Source: Stomorhina lunata (lineage: Eukaryota > Arthropoda > Insecta > Diptera > Rhiniidae). Taken from it: a stretch of 64,000 bases of DNA. Position 1 is the first letter of the stretch, and every line of letters begins with the position of its first letter. The notes below the pieces were generated by a model, which saw nothing but the letters and a program-made list of their open reading frames with translations, searched no databases and was not told the DNA's origin. The stretch covers positions 85,150,938 through 85,214,937 of the forward strand of contig OW121743.1 in the NCBI GenBank assembly GCA_933228675.1. The letters are read 5' to 3'. The translations under genes were made by a program, and so were the position numbers. Shown piece by piece: positions 46,753-60,600 of this stretch.

Positions 46753-48760
46753 TTAGTCTATGTCTTAGTCTATGTCTTAGTCTATGTCTTAGTCTATGTC
46801 TTAGTCTATGTCTTAGTCTATGTCTTAGTCTATGTCTTAGTCTATGTCTTAGTCTATGTCTTAGTCTATGTCTTAGTCTATGTCTTAGTCTATGTCTTAG
46901 TCTATGTCTTAGTCTATGTCTTAGTCTATGTCTTAGTCTATGTCTTAGTCTATGTCTTAGTCTATGTCTTAGTCTATGTCTTAGTCTATGTCTTAGTCTA
47001 TGTCTTAGTCTATGTCTTAGTCTATGTCTTAGTCTATGTCTTAGTCTATGTCTTAGTCTATGTCTTAGTCTATGTCTTAGTCTATGTCTTAGTCTATGTC
47101 TTAGTCTATGTCTTAGTCTATGTCTTAGTCTATGTCTTAGTCTATGTCTTAGTCTATGTCTTAGTCTATGTCTTAGTCTATGTCTTAGTCTATGTCTTAG
47201 TCTATGTCTTAGTCTATGTCTTAGTCTATGTCTTAGTCTATGTCTTAGTCTATGTCTTAGTCTATGTCTTAGTCTATGTCTTAGTCTATGTCTTAGTCTA
47301 TGTCTTAGTCTATGTCTTAGTCTATGTCTTAGTCTATGTCTTAGTCTATGTCTTAGTCTATGTCTTAGTCTATGTCTTAGTCTATGTCTTAGTCTATGTC
47401 TTAGTCTATGTCTTAGTCTATGTCTTAGTCTATGTCTTAGTCTATGTCTTAGTCTATGTCTTAGTCTATGTCTTAGTCTATGTCTTAGTCTATGTCTTAG
47501 TCTATGTCTTAGTCTATGTCTTAGTCTATGTCTTAGTCTATGTCTTAGTTTATGTCTTAGTCTATGTCTTAGTCTATGTCTTAGTCTATGTCTTAGTATA
47601 TGTCTTAGTCTATGTCTTAGTCTATGTCTTAGTCTATGTCTTAGTCTATGTCTTAGTTTATGTCTTAGTCTATGTCTTAGTCTATGTCTTAGTCTATGTC
47701 TTAGTCTATGTCTTAGTCTATGTCTTAGTCTATGTCTTAGTCTATGTCTTAGTCTATGTCTTAGTCTATGCCTTAGTCTATGTCTTAGTTTATGTCTTAG
47801 TCTATGTCTTAGTCTATGTCTTAGTCTATGTCTTAGTCTATGTCTTAGTCTATGTCTTAGTCTATGTCTTAGTCTATGTCTTAGTCTATGTCTTAGTCTA
47901 TGTCTTAGTCTATGTCTTAGTCTATGTCTTAGCCTATGTCTTAGTCTTTGTCTTAGTCTATGTCTTAGTCTATGTCTTAGTCTATGTCTTAGTCTATGTC
48001 TTAGTCTATGTCTTAGTCTATGTCTTAGTCTATGTCTTAGTCTATGTCTTAGTCTATGTCTTAGTCTATGTCTTAGTCTATGTCTTAGTCTATGTCTTAG
48101 TCTATGTCTTAGTCTATGTCTTAGTCTATGTCTTAGTCTATGTCTTAGTCTATGTCTTAGTCTATGTCTTAGTCTATGTCTTAGTCTATGTCTTAGTCTA
48201 TGTCTTAGTCTATGTCTTAGTCTATGTCTTAGTCTATGTCTTAGTCTATGTCTTAGTCTATGTCTTAGTCTATGTCTTAGTCTATGTCTTAGTCTATGTC
48301 TTAGTCTATGTCTTAGTCTATGTCTTAGTCTATGTCTTAGTCTATGTCTTAGTCTATGTCTTAGTCTATGTCTTAGTCTATGTCTTAGTCTATGTCTTAG
48401 TCTATGTCTTAGTCTATGTCTTAGTCTATATCTTTGTCTATGTCTTAGTCTATGTCTTAGTCTATGTCTTAGTCTATGTCTTAGTCTATGTCTTAGTCTA
48501 TGTCTTAGTCTATGTCTTAGTCTATGTCTTAGTCTATGTCTTAGTCTATGTCTTAGTCTATGTCTTAGTCTATGTCTTAGTCTATGTCTTAGTCTATGTC
48601 TTAGTCTATGTCTTATTCTATGTCTTAGTCTATGTCTTAGTCTATGTCTTAGTCTATGTCTTAGTCTATGTCTTAGTCTATGACTTAGTCTATGTCTTAG
48701 TCTATGTCTTAGTCTATGTCTTAGTCTATCTTTTAGTCTATGTCTCAGTCTATATCTTAG
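46753..48760. repeat. 12-bp satellite TATGTCTTAGTC, second array, ~167 copies
   Basis: Same unit and same orientation as the array at 27564-34594, but with far fewer variants and no register shifts over about 2 kb. Single-base variants (GTTTATG near 47550, 47658 and 47790; GTATATG near 47600; CTTTGTC near 47947) are private to this array. The minus-strand 702-codon frame (RLRH)n that spans it is a repeat artefact. Confidence 0.96.
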
Positions 48761-50639
48761 CAACGACTCTATAACATAAAGATAATTGCACTTCATACAT
48801 TTGTTTTCTGCCATTTTATGACCACGTGTGTATGCCTTAGCTTTCTCTCATTGGATAATCGTCTCCATTTGTTATCTCTGAATAAGAGTAAAAGCTGTAT
48901 ACTCACATTTCTATGGGACTTTTCAAGACGATAATTTGGAAAATCAATGTATGGAGGTTAAACATCTTGTTATTGTAGAGTCTTTGATCTAAAGACTTTT
49001 AAGTCTGCCCTCCTTCAAAAATGCATTTACATTAGTGCATTGTGCACAAAGTTGAACAATTCTATTTAATTCTTATATTCTCTTATTGTTGTTTCGCTTC
49101 ATTTTCTGTTGCTGTTGTCTTTCTCGTTATTGTTGTTGTTGTCTTTTAGGGTCAGGGACATTTTTGGTCTGTTGACACGAATGAATAATGACTTCGCCTA
49201 CTTTAATTTTGCTGAACAAAACAGCTCTAGAGAGGCGTAGAAGAAAAGCAAAGTAAAATGACGGTTTATTTTGTCATTCAGGATTAAATATTTTTGTAAA
49301 AGTGTCTGTCTGTTTGTGTGCGAAACTCTCTCATTAACACAATATAAATACATACATAGAACAGCAACAACAACAGGGTCCTTTTAAATACATGATGCAA
49401 CGACGAAAAGTCAAACCATGAACTTTTTTTTGGGGGGGAGGGAAAATCAAGCTAAGAGAGACCAGAAATAATAGTGATTTTTGCCTGTTAAATAGTCTTT
49501 AATTGTAACTGACTTTGATGATGATGACAATAACTGCCTGTTAAATTAGGAGTAAATGAAAGAAGAATCCAACGAATGAAAGGGCTGACTGACTGCCAGT
49601 CTTTCTCTCTGACTTAGTGGCTTCAAATTTTCATTGCATTTTGCTAATTTGTTTATGTTGAGACACTGCATGACTTCTAATTGCATTTTCTTAATATGAG
49701 TTTTAACTATAGCTAGAGCTAGATGTGCTATATCTAGCTGTTCTCATAAAACTTAACAACTTCATGGCGAGTGATTGTGGCATAATTATGGAACGTTTTT
49801 AGTGTTTCAGTCTCAGTGTTTAGTCATAAAAATTCTAAAATTTAACCAAAAATTCACACTCAAAAACCCTTTCATTCATTTACATGACTATAATGTACTT
49901 AGGCGAACATTCATTCATTTAGTGTTACTTCATCGTCATCATTAACATCATCGTTATTATCGTCTGCGTAGTTTAGTTTAACAATTAAATGCTACAATGA
50001 TTTTCCGCATTTATTGAAACTATTAGGGGTAGTCAAGCAGAAAAAATTAAATTTTTAATCAAACTGTAACCAAATATTATTAATCAAATTAAAATAGACT
50101 TAATGCTATTCTAATCTTAAAAAATAAAATTTCAACATTTTCCAACTTTTTCGGCATAAAATGGAAATACAAAGTGCTTGGAAGACCAAGCAATTAAATT
50201 AATTATATAGAATTTGCGCACAAATCGATAAACAATAAACTTTTGCAAATATACTCATCTGCAAGTATTTGAGATGTAGACAACAACAATTCTAATTTTC
50301 CCTATCTCTAAAACAAAACCGAAATTTCTTAGAAGTACAGAAATTTAAATTGATTAGTTTGTTAGTAATATCCTAATCTAGAAGACCTTTATGAAATTGC
50401 ACTAAATCATTGTGCTCCGCTAATATAGTTCATATTAACACATCAAGTTTAAAAATATAGAAATAGTTATAAAATGTTCATTTAAATTCTTGCTTTCATG
50501 AATTCATCTCAACAAAACACTCAGTCATATAAATTTATGAACACATTTTCGAATATTCATACATACAACAACATAGACAGGCTTTTGTTAAAATTAAAAC
50601 GAAGCCTCTTTTTACGGGATTAAAAGGAAACAAACAAAC
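48761..50639. other. Low-copy DNA with TTG/CAA microsatellites and one weak exon candidate
   Basis: No confident gene. There is TTG-rich sequence at 49082-49146 followed by an acceptor-like TTTTAG and a 29-codon open frame (49151-49240; see findings). GATGATGATGAC lies near 49517 and a CATCATC region near 49930-49960. Base composition is less extreme than in the satellites. Confidence 0.45.
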
Positions 50640-51960
50640 AAACGAAAATTTTTCTATTTAAAAAAATTTTGTAAAAGCAAATTTTTCTATAGAAAAAAAT
50701 TTTTTGACGCAAATTTTTGTAAAGAAAAAATTTTCTAAACAAAAATTTTTCTATAAAAAAAATTTCTAAGCGAAAATTTTTCTATAGAAAAAATTTTTAA
50801 AACGAAAATTTTTCTATTGAAAAAATTTTAAAAACGAGAATTTTTCTATAGAAAAAATTTTTAAAACGAAAATTTTTCTATAGAAAAAATTTTTAAAACG
50901 AAAATTTTTCTATAGAAAAAATTTTTAAAATGAAAATTTTTCTGTAGAAAAATTTTTTAAAACGAAATTTTTTCTCTAGAAAAAATTTTTAAAATGAAAA
51001 TTTTCTATAGAAAAAATTTTTAAAACGAAAATTTTTCTGTAGAAAAAATTTTTAAAACGAAAATTTTTCTATAGAAACAAATTTTTAAAACGATAATTTT
51101 TCTATACAAAATTTTTTTTATAGAAAATATTTTCTAAACGAAAATTTTTCTATACAAAAAATTTTTTAAACTAACATCTATAGAAAAAATTTTCTAAACG
51201 AAAATTTTTCTATTAAAAAAATTTTTTAACGAAAGTTTTTTTATAGAAAAAATTTTTAAAACGAAAATTTTTCTATACAAAAAATTTATAAAACGAAAAT
51301 TTTTCTGTAGAAAAAATTTTTAAAACGAAAATTTTTCTGTAGAAAAAATTTTAAAAACGAAAATTTTTCTATAGAAACAAATTTTTAAAACGATAATTTT
51401 TCTATACAAACATTTTTTTATAGAAAAAATTTTCTAAACGAAAATTTTTTCATACAAAAAATTTTCTTTACGAACATTTTTCTATAGAAAAAATTTTCTA
51501 AACGAAAATTTTTCTCTAGAAAAAATTTTCTAAACGAAAATTTTTCTATAAAAACAATTTTTTAAATGAACATTTTTCTATAGAAAACATTTTTTTAATG
51601 AAAATTTTTCTATAAAAAAATTTTTTTAAACGAAAAATTTTCTATACGAAAATTTTTGAAACGAAAAATTTTCTATACGAAAATTTTTGAAACGAAAAGT
51701 TTTCTATACGAAAATTTGTTAAACGAAAAATTTTCTATACGAAAATTTTTCTATAGGAAAAATTCTAAACAAACATTTCTCCATAGAAAAAATTTTTAAC
51801 GAAAGTTTCTCTATAATAAAAACTTTGTAACGAAAATTTTTCTATAGAAAAAATTTTTTAACGAAAATTTTTCTATTAAAAAAAATTTTTAACTAAAAAT
51901 TTTCTATTAAAAAATTTTTTAACGAAAATTTTTCTATAGAAAAAATTTTATAACAAAAAT
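50640..51960 (+). repeat. 31-bp CTATAG satellite, left arm of an inverted array
   Basis: About 42 units of AAAACGAAAATTTTTCTAT followed by AGAAAAAATTTT. Subsegments (50860-51090 and 51290-51400) are similar to each other, including the odd CTATAGAAACAAATTTTT and CTATACAAA variants, which suggests an internal duplication of about 310 bp. Confidence 0.9.
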
Positions 51961-52080
51961 TTTATAAAGAAAACATTTTTGCTTCTAAAATTTTGCTTAG
52001 AAAAATTTTTATTCATAAAATTTTTTCTATAGAAAAATGTTTGTTGACTTTTGTTTATATATATATTTTTTTTTTCTATA
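51961..52080. other. Turn-around region of the inverted satellite
   Basis: A diverged 120-bp segment where the unit orientation flips. It includes GTTTATATATATA and a T run and is the centre of symmetry between two arms of about 1.3 kb. Confidence 0.7.
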
Positions 52081-53362
52081 GAAAAATTATCGTTTAGAAA
52101 ATTTTCTCTATAGAATAATTTTGGTTTAGAAAATTTTCGTTTATAAATTTTTTTCTAAAGAAAAATTTTCGTTGATAAAATTTTTTCTATAGAAAAATTT
52201 TTGTTGATAAAATTTTTTCTATAGAAAAATTTTCGTTGATAAAATTTTTTATATAGAAAAATTTTCGATGATAAAATTTTTCTATAGAAAATTTTCGTTG
52301 ATAAAATTTTTCTATAGAAAATTTTCGTTGATAAAATTTTTTCAATAGATAAATTTTCGTTAATAAAATTTTGTCGATAGAAAAATTTTCGTTGATAAAA
52401 TTGTTTATATAGAAAAATTTTCGTTGATAAAATTTTTTTTATAGGAAAATATTCGCTGATAATTTTTCTACAAAACGAAAATTTTTACTTTAATAAAATT
52501 TTCGATTAGAAAATTTTTTCTATAAAAAAAATGTTCGTTAAAATTTTTTCTATGAAACGAAAATGTTTTCTTTAATAAAATTTTTGTTTAGAATCTTTTT
52601 TCTATAAAAAATTTCTTGTTTAGAAAATTTTTCTTTAAAAAAAAATTTTGTTTGGAAAATTTTTTCTATAGGAAAATTTTTCTTTAGAATATTTTTTTTT
52701 TTTTCTATAGAAAAATTTATTTTAGAAACTTTTTTCTTTAGAAAAATTTTCATTGGTAAAATTTTTTCTATAGAAAAATTCTTGTTGATAAAATTTTTTA
52801 TATAGAAAAATTTTTGTTTATAAAAGTTTTTCTAAAGTAAAATATTCGTTTATAAAATTTTTTTCTAAAGAAAAATTTTCGTTGATAAAATTTTTTCTAT
52901 AGAAAAATATTCGTTGATAAAATTTTTTCTATAGAAAAATTTTCGTTTATAAAATTTTTTCTATAGAAAAATTTTCGTTTTTAACATTTTTTCTTAAGAA
53001 AAATTATTGTTTAGAAAATTTTTTCTATAAAAAAAATTTTGTTCATAAAACTTTTTCTATAGAAAAATTTTCGTTTATAAAATTTTTTCTATATAAAAAT
53101 TTTCGTTTCAGAAATTTTTTCTATAGAAAAATTTTCGTTTCAGAAATTTTTTCTATAAGAAAATTTTCGTTTCAGGAATTTTTTCTATAGAAAAATTTTC
53201 ATTTCAAAATTTTTTTCTATAGAAAAATTTTCGTTTATAAATTTTTTTCTTAACAAAAATTTTGGTACAGAAAAATTTTCGTTTATAAAATTTTTTCTAT
53301 AGAAAAGTTTTCGTTTATAAAATTTTTTCTATAGAAAAATTTTCGTTTATAAAATTTTGGCC
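52081..53362 (-). repeat. 31-bp CTATAG satellite, right arm in opposite orientation
   Basis: About 41 units of AATTTTTTCTATAGAAAAA followed by TTTTCGTTGATA or TTTTCGTTTATA. This is the reverse complement of the AACGAAAA-CTATAG unit on the left arm. The right end is homogeneous for TTTCGTTTATAAAATT. Confidence 0.9.
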
Positions 53363-53520
53363 ATGTTTTTGTTTACGGGTTAGGGTATGACTTGTTCTAG
53401 CTCTTAGTCTACATCATAGTCTATTTCTTAGTCTATGTCTTATTCAATGGTTTAGTTAATGTCTGTTATTTAGTCTTAGTCTAGGTCTTAGTGTTAAGCT
53501 TAGTGTTAGTGCTTGTCTAT
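53363..53520. repeat. Degenerate 12-bp satellite remnant
   Basis: Words such as CTCTTAGTCTACATCATAG, CTTAGTCTATGTCTTATTC and GTCTTAGTCTAGGTCTTAG. It is attached directly to the end of the inverted CTATAG array, the same neighbour relation as at 46753. Confidence 0.75.
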
Positions 53521-54659
53521 ATTTATCTATACATGTATTGTTTTCACATAGTTTCCCCGTTGAAAAGGTCTTTGGTTTAAAAATCCTGAATAAATTATGA
53601 TTATTTGCAGTTTCGAAGCTCATAACTAACTTGCTTACATATACAAAAGCATAATTTCACATACATTTATAAATAATTTTCAACAATATTCATATATAGA
53701 TTTATGTATGTTATGGTGCAGTTTTAGTGTAAGTATTTCAGGATATAAGTACGACTAGTTGTATGTTTAAATTTATATTATAATTTCAATTTATATGAGA
53801 GCATAAGTTTGTAAAATCGTCTGTCCGTATGTTGTTGACTGAACACATATGAATGAATCTAGTAAAAATTATTTAATTAAAGGACCTGTTGGAGTGCGAA
53901 CACATTTAAACAAAAATGCTTTGCTCTAGCACACACACGTTTACTCATGCTCATATAAGGCAAGGAATTATTTTAATTAGATTTTTGCCACTTTTTCCAT
54001 TTTTTATTGCCTTTTTTGCAGCTTTTAATGCAGACAGGAAAAATTTGCTGAAAATAACTTTTTATCAATGTGGCAGAAACAATGTTGCAAAATATTTTTC
54101 ATTCGTTTTGTTTCATTTAAAACAAAAAGATTTGTATTAAAACAAAGTAAAGTTTTTTTTTCAAATGAAAATGTATTAATATTATTTGAATGCAAGAATT
54201 TATATTGAAAAGTTAATAACACATATAATGCGGAGGCAAATGAAAATATGAACAAAAACAGAAAAAACTTTATGTCTGATAAGCCAATTAAATTATATTA
54301 AATTTTTGCATGAAATGCAAATTATTTCGGGTGCAGCTGATGAAGGCATAGAAACTACTAGTATTTGGTAATTAAATAAATAATTGAAATATTTTGAAAT
54401 TTTAGGGAAACAATTTAAATTAAATGGATTTAATTGAAGCAATTAAGTATATGTTATGAAAACTGGGAAAAATCATATTTATGGTGTATCTAATAAAATT
54501 GTTTGGCAATACTTATATTGATAGTCCAGGATAGTGAACAACAGATGACGTGTTATTAGCTTGACTTATTATTTTAGCTTTTTGTTCTACAGTCAATTTT
54601 ATTAATTTACATCAGCGGCGTGTTTATGTTGTATTAACTACTATGGTAACTTATAATTT
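53521..54659. other. Low-copy DNA, no gene seen
   Basis: AT-rich. The overlapping open frames at 53916-54140 (+) and 54025-54255 (-) show no recognisable domain, splice sites or codon bias. Confidence 0.5.
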
Positions 54660-57600
54660 TATTAGAAATTTTAAAAATTTCTATAAAAATAAAAAATTTT
54701 TGAAAAATTTCCTATAAAAATAAGAATTTTTTGAAAAACATCCTATAAAAATAGGAAATTTTTGAAAAATTTCCTATAAAAATAGGAAATTTTTGAAAAA
54801 TTTCCTATAAAAATAGGAAATTTTTGAAAAATTTCCTATAAAAATAGAAAATTTTTAAAAAATTTCCTATAAAAATAGGAAATGTTTGAAAATTTTCCTA
54901 TAAAAATAGGAAATTTTTGAAAAATTTCCTATAAAAAAAGGAAATTTTTGAAAAATTTCCTATACAAATAGGAAATTTTTGAAAAATTTCCTTTAAAAAT
55001 AGGAAATTTTTAAAAAATTTCCTATAAAAAAAGGAAATTTTTGAAAAATTTCCTATACAAATAGGAAATTTTTGAAAAATTTCCTTTAAAAATAGGAAAT
55101 TTTTGAAAAATTTCCTATAAAAATAGGAAATTTTGAAAAATTTCCTATACAAAAAAAAAATTTTGAAAAATTTTTTATAAAAAAAAAATTTTGAAAAATT
55201 TCTTATAAAAATAGGAAATTTTTGAAAAATTTTTTATAAAAAAAAAATTTTGAAAAATTTCTTATAAAAATAGGAAATTTTTGAAAAATTTCTTATAAAA
55301 ATAGGAAATTTTTGAAAAATTTCTTATAAAAATAGGAAATTTTTGAAAAATTTCCTATAAAAATAGGAAATTTTTGAAAAATTTCCTATAAAAATAGGAA
55401 ATTTTTGAAAAATTTCCTATAAAAATAGGAAATTTTTGAAAAATTTCCTATAAAAATAGGAAATTTTTGAAAAATTTCCTATAAAAATAGGAAATTTTTG
55501 AAAAATTTCCTATAAAAATAGGAAATTTTTGAAAAATTTCCTATAAAAATAGGAAATTTTTGAAAAATTTCCTATAAAAATAGGAAATTTTTGAAAAATT
55601 TCCTATAAAAATAGGAAATTTTTGAAAAATTTCCTATAAAAATAGGAAATTTTTGAAAAATTTCCTATAAAAATAGGAAATTTTTGAAAAATTTCCTATA
55701 AAAATAGGAAATTTTTGAAAAATTTCCTATAAAAATAGGAAATTTTTGAAAAATTTCCTATAAAAATAGGAAATTTTTGAAAAATTTCCTATAAAAAAAG
55801 GAAATTTTTGAAAAATTTCCTATAAAAATAGGAAATTTTTGAAATATTTCCTATAAAAAAAGGAAATTTTTGAAAAATTTCCTATAAAAATAGGAAATTT
55901 TTGAAAAATTTCCTATAAAAATAGAAAATTTTTAAAAAATTTCCTATAAAAGTAGTAAATTTTTGAAAAATTTCCTATAAAAATAGGAAATTTTTGAAAA
56001 ATTTCCTATAAAAATAGGAAATTTTTGAAAAATTTCCTATAAAAATAGGAAATTTTTGAAAAATTTCCTATAAAAATAGGAAATTTTTGAAAAATTTCCT
56101 ATAAAAATAGGAAATTTTTGAAAAATTTCCTATAAAAATAGGAAATTTTTGAAAAATTTCCTATAAAAATAGGAAATTTTTGAAAAATTTCCTATAAAAA
56201 TAGGAAATTTTTGAAAAATTTCCTATAAAAATAGGAAATTTTTGAAAAATTTCCTATAAAAATAATTTCCTATAAAAATAGGAAATTTTTGAAAAATTTC
56301 CTATAAAAATAGGAAATTTTTGAAAAATTTCCTATAAAAATAGGAAATTTTAAAAAAAATTTCCTATAAAAATAGGAAATTTTAAAAAAATTTCCTATAA
56401 AAATAGGAAATTTTTGAAAAATTTCCTATAAAAATAGGAAATTTTTGAAAAATTTCCTATAAAAATAGGAAATTTTTGAAAAATTTCCTATAAAAATAGG
56501 AAATTTTTGAAAAATTTCCTATAAAAATAGGAAATTTTTGAAAAATTTCCTATAAAAATAGGAAATTTTTGAAAAATTTCCTATAAAAATAGGAAATTTT
56601 TGAAAAATTTCCTATAAAAATAGGAAAATTTTGAAAAATTTCCTATAAAAATAGGAAATTTTTGAAAAATTTCCTATATAAATAGGAAATTTTTGAAAAA
56701 TTTCCTATAAAAATAGGAAGTTTTTGAAAAATTTCCTATAAAAATAGGAAGTTTTTGAAAAATTTCCTATAAAAATAGGAAATTTTTGAAAAATTTCCTA
56801 TAAAAATAGGAAATTTTTGAAAAATTTCCTATAAAAATAGGAAATTTTTGAAAAATTTCCTATAAAAATAGGAAATTTTTGAAAAATTTCCTATAAAAAT
56901 AGGAAATTTTTGAAAAATTTCCTATAAAAATAGGAAATTTTTGAAAAATTTCCTATAAAAATAGGAAATTTTTGAAAAATTTCCTATAAAAATAGGAAAT
57001 TTTTGAAAAATTTCCTATAAAAATAGGAAATTTTTGAAAAATTTCCTATAAAAATAGGAAATTTTTGAAAAATTTCCTATAAAAATAGGAAATTTTTGAA
57101 AAATTTCCTATAAAAATAGGAAATTTTTGAAAAATTTCCTATAAAAATAGGAAATTTTTGAAAAATTTCCTATAAAAATAGGAAATTTTTGAAAAATTTC
57201 CTATAAAAATAGGAAATTTTTGAAAAATTTCCTATAAAAATAGGAAATTTTTGAAGAATTTCCTATAAAAATAGGAAATTTTTGAAGAATTTCCTATAAA
57301 AATAGGAAATTTTTGAAAAATTTCCTATAAAAATAGGAAATTTTTGAAAAATTTCCTATAAAAATAGGAAATTTTTGAAAAATTTCCTATAAAAATAGGA
57401 AATTTTTGAAAAATTTCCTATAAAAATAGGAAATTTTTGAAAAATTTCCTATAAAAATAGGAAATTTTTGAAAAATTTCCTATAAAAATAGGAAATTTTT
57501 GAAAAATTTCCTATAAAAATAGGAAATTTTTGAAAAATTTCCTATAAAAATAGGAAATTTTTGAAAAATTTCCTATAAAAATAGGAAATTTTTGAAAAAT

Positions 57601-60600
57601 TTCCTATAAAAATAGGAAATTTTTGAAAAATTTCCTATAAAAATAGGAAATTTTTGAAAAATTTCCTATAAAAATAGGAAATTTTTGAAAAATTTCCTAT
57701 AAAAATAGGAAATTTTTGAAAAATTTTCTATAAAAATAGGAAATTTTTGAAAAATTTCCTATAAAAATAGGAAATTTTTGAAAAATTTCCTATAAAAATA
57801 GGAAATTTTTAAAAAATTTCCTATAAAAATAGGAAATTTTTGAAAAATTTCCTATAAAAATAGGAAATTTTTGAAAAATGTCCTATAAAAATAGGAAATT
57901 TTTGAAAAATGTCCTATAAAAATAGGAAATTTTTGAAAAATTTCCTATAAAAATAGGAAATTTTTGAAAAATTTCCTATAAAAATAGGAAATTTTTGAAA
58001 AATTTCCTATAAAAATAGGAAATTTTTGAAAAATTTCCTATAAAAATAGGAAATTTTTGAAAAATTTCCTATAAAAATAGGAAATTTTTGAAAAATTTCC
58101 TATAAAAATAGGAAATTTTTGAAAAATTTCCTATAAAAATAGGAAATTTTTGAAAAATTTCCTATAAAAATAGGAAATTTTTGAAAAATTTCCTATAAAA
58201 ATAATTTCCTATAAAAATAGGAAATTTTTGAAAAATTTCCTATAAAAATAGGAAATTTTTGAAAAATTTCCTATAAAAATAGGAAATTTTTGAAAAATTT
58301 CCTATAAAAATAGGAAATTTTTGAAAAATTTCCTATAAAAATAGGAAATTTTTAAAAAAATTTCCTATAAAAATAGGAAATTTTTGAAAAATTTCCTATA
58401 AAAATAGGAAATTTTTGAAAAATTTCCTATAAAAATAGGAAATTTTTGAAAAACTTCCTATAAAAATATGAAATTTTTGAAAAATTTCCTATAAAAATAT
58501 GAAATTTTTGAAAAATTTCCTATAAAAATAGGAAATTTTTGAAAAATTTCCTATAAAAATAGGAAATTTTTGAAAAATTTCCTATAAAAATAGGAAATTT
58601 TTGAAAAATTTCCTATAAAAATAGGAAATTTTTGAAAAATTTCCTATAAAAATAGGAAATTTTTGAAAAATTTCCTATAAAAATAGGAAATTTTTGAAAA
58701 ATTTCCTATAAAAATAGGAAATTTTTGAAAAATTTCCTATAAAAATAGGAAATTTTTGAAAAATTTCCTATAAAAATAGGAAATTTTTGAAAAATTTCCT
58801 ATAAAAATAGGAAATTTTTGAAAAATTTCCTATAAAAATAGGAAATTTTTGAAAAATTTCCTATAAAAATAGGAAATTTTTGAAAAATTTCCTATAAAAA
58901 TAGGAAATTTTTGAAAAATTTCCTATAAAAATAGGAAATTTTTAAAAAATTTCCTATAAAAATAGGAAATTTTTGAAAAATTTCCTATAAAAATAGGAAA
59001 TTTTTGAAAAATTTCCTATAAAAATAGGAAATTTTTGAAAAATTTCCTATAAAAATAGGAAATTTTTGAAAAATTTCCTATAAAAATAGGAAATTTTTGA
59101 AAAATTTCCTATAAAAATAGGAAATTTTTGAAAAATTTCCTATAAAAATAGGAAATTTTTGAAAAATTTCCTATAAAAATAGGAAATTTTTGAAAAATTT
59201 CCTATAAAAATAGGAAATTTTTGAAAAATTTCCTATAAAAATAGGAAATTTTTGAAAAATGTCCTATAAAAATAGGAAATTTTTGAAAAATGTCCTATAA
59301 AAATAGGAAATTTTTGAAAAATGTCCTATAAAAATAGGAAATTTTTGAAAAATGTCCTATAAAAATAGGAAATTTTTGAAAAATGTCCTATAAAAATAGG
59401 AAATTTTTGAAAAATTTCCTATAAAAATAGGAAATTTTTGAAAAATTTCCTATAAAAATAGGAAATTTTTGAAAAATTTCCTATAAAAATAGGAAATTTT
59501 TGAAAAATTTCCTATAAAAATAGGAAATTTTTGAAAAATTTCCTATAAAAATAGGAAATTTTTGAAAAATTTCCTATAAAAATAGGAAATTTTTGAAAAA
59601 TTTCCTATAAAAATAGGAAATTTTTGAAAAATTTCCTATAAAAATAGGAAATTTTTGAAAAATTTCCTATAAAAATAGGCAATTTTTGAAAAATTTCCTA
59701 TAAAAATAGGAAATTTTTGAAAAATTTCCTATAAAAATTGGAAATTTTTGAAAAATTTCCTATAAAAAATAGGAAATTTTTGAAAAATTTCCTATAAAAA
59801 TAGGAAATTTTTGAAAAATTTCCTATAAAAATAGAAAATTTTTGAAAAATTTCCTATAAAAATAGAAAATTTTTGAAAAATTTCCTATAAAAATAGGAAA
59901 TTTTTGAAAAATTTCCTATAAAAATAGGAAATTTTTGAAAAATTTCCTATAAAAATAGGAAATTTTTGAAAAATTTCCTATAAAAATAGGAAATTTTTGA
60001 AAAATTTCCTATAAAAATAGGAAATTTTTGAAAAATTTCCTATAAAAATAGGAAATTTTTGAAAAATTTCCTATAAAAATAGGAAATTTTTGAAAAATTT
60101 CCTATAAAAATAGGAAATTTTTGAAAAATTTCCTATAAAAATAGGAAATTTTTGAAAAATTTCCTATAAAAATAGGAAATTTTTGAAAAATTTCCTATAA
60201 AAATAGGAAATTTTTGAAAAATTTCCTATAAAAATAGGAAATTTTTGAAAAATTTCCTATAAAAATAGGAAATTTTTGAAAAATTTCCTATAAAAATAGG
60301 AAATTTTTGAAAAATTTCCTATAAAAATAGGAAATTTTTGAAAAATTTCCTATAAAAATAGGAAATTTTTGAAAAATTTCCTATAAAAATAGGAAATTTT
60401 TGAAAAATTTCCTATAAAAATAGGAAATTTTTGAAAAATTTCCTATAAAAATAGGAAATTTTTGAAAAATTTCCTATAAAAATAGGAAATTTTTGAAAAA
60501 TTTCCTATAAAAATAGGAAATTTTTGAAAAATTTCCTATAAAAATAGGAAATTTTTGAAAAATTTCCTATAAAAATAGGAAATTTTTGAAAAATTTCCTA

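Noticed and set aside
46706..48814. Minus-strand 702-codon (RLRH)n frame
   Set aside because: Reverse-strand reading of the 12-bp satellite. The arginine/histidine-rich protein is a repeat artefact.
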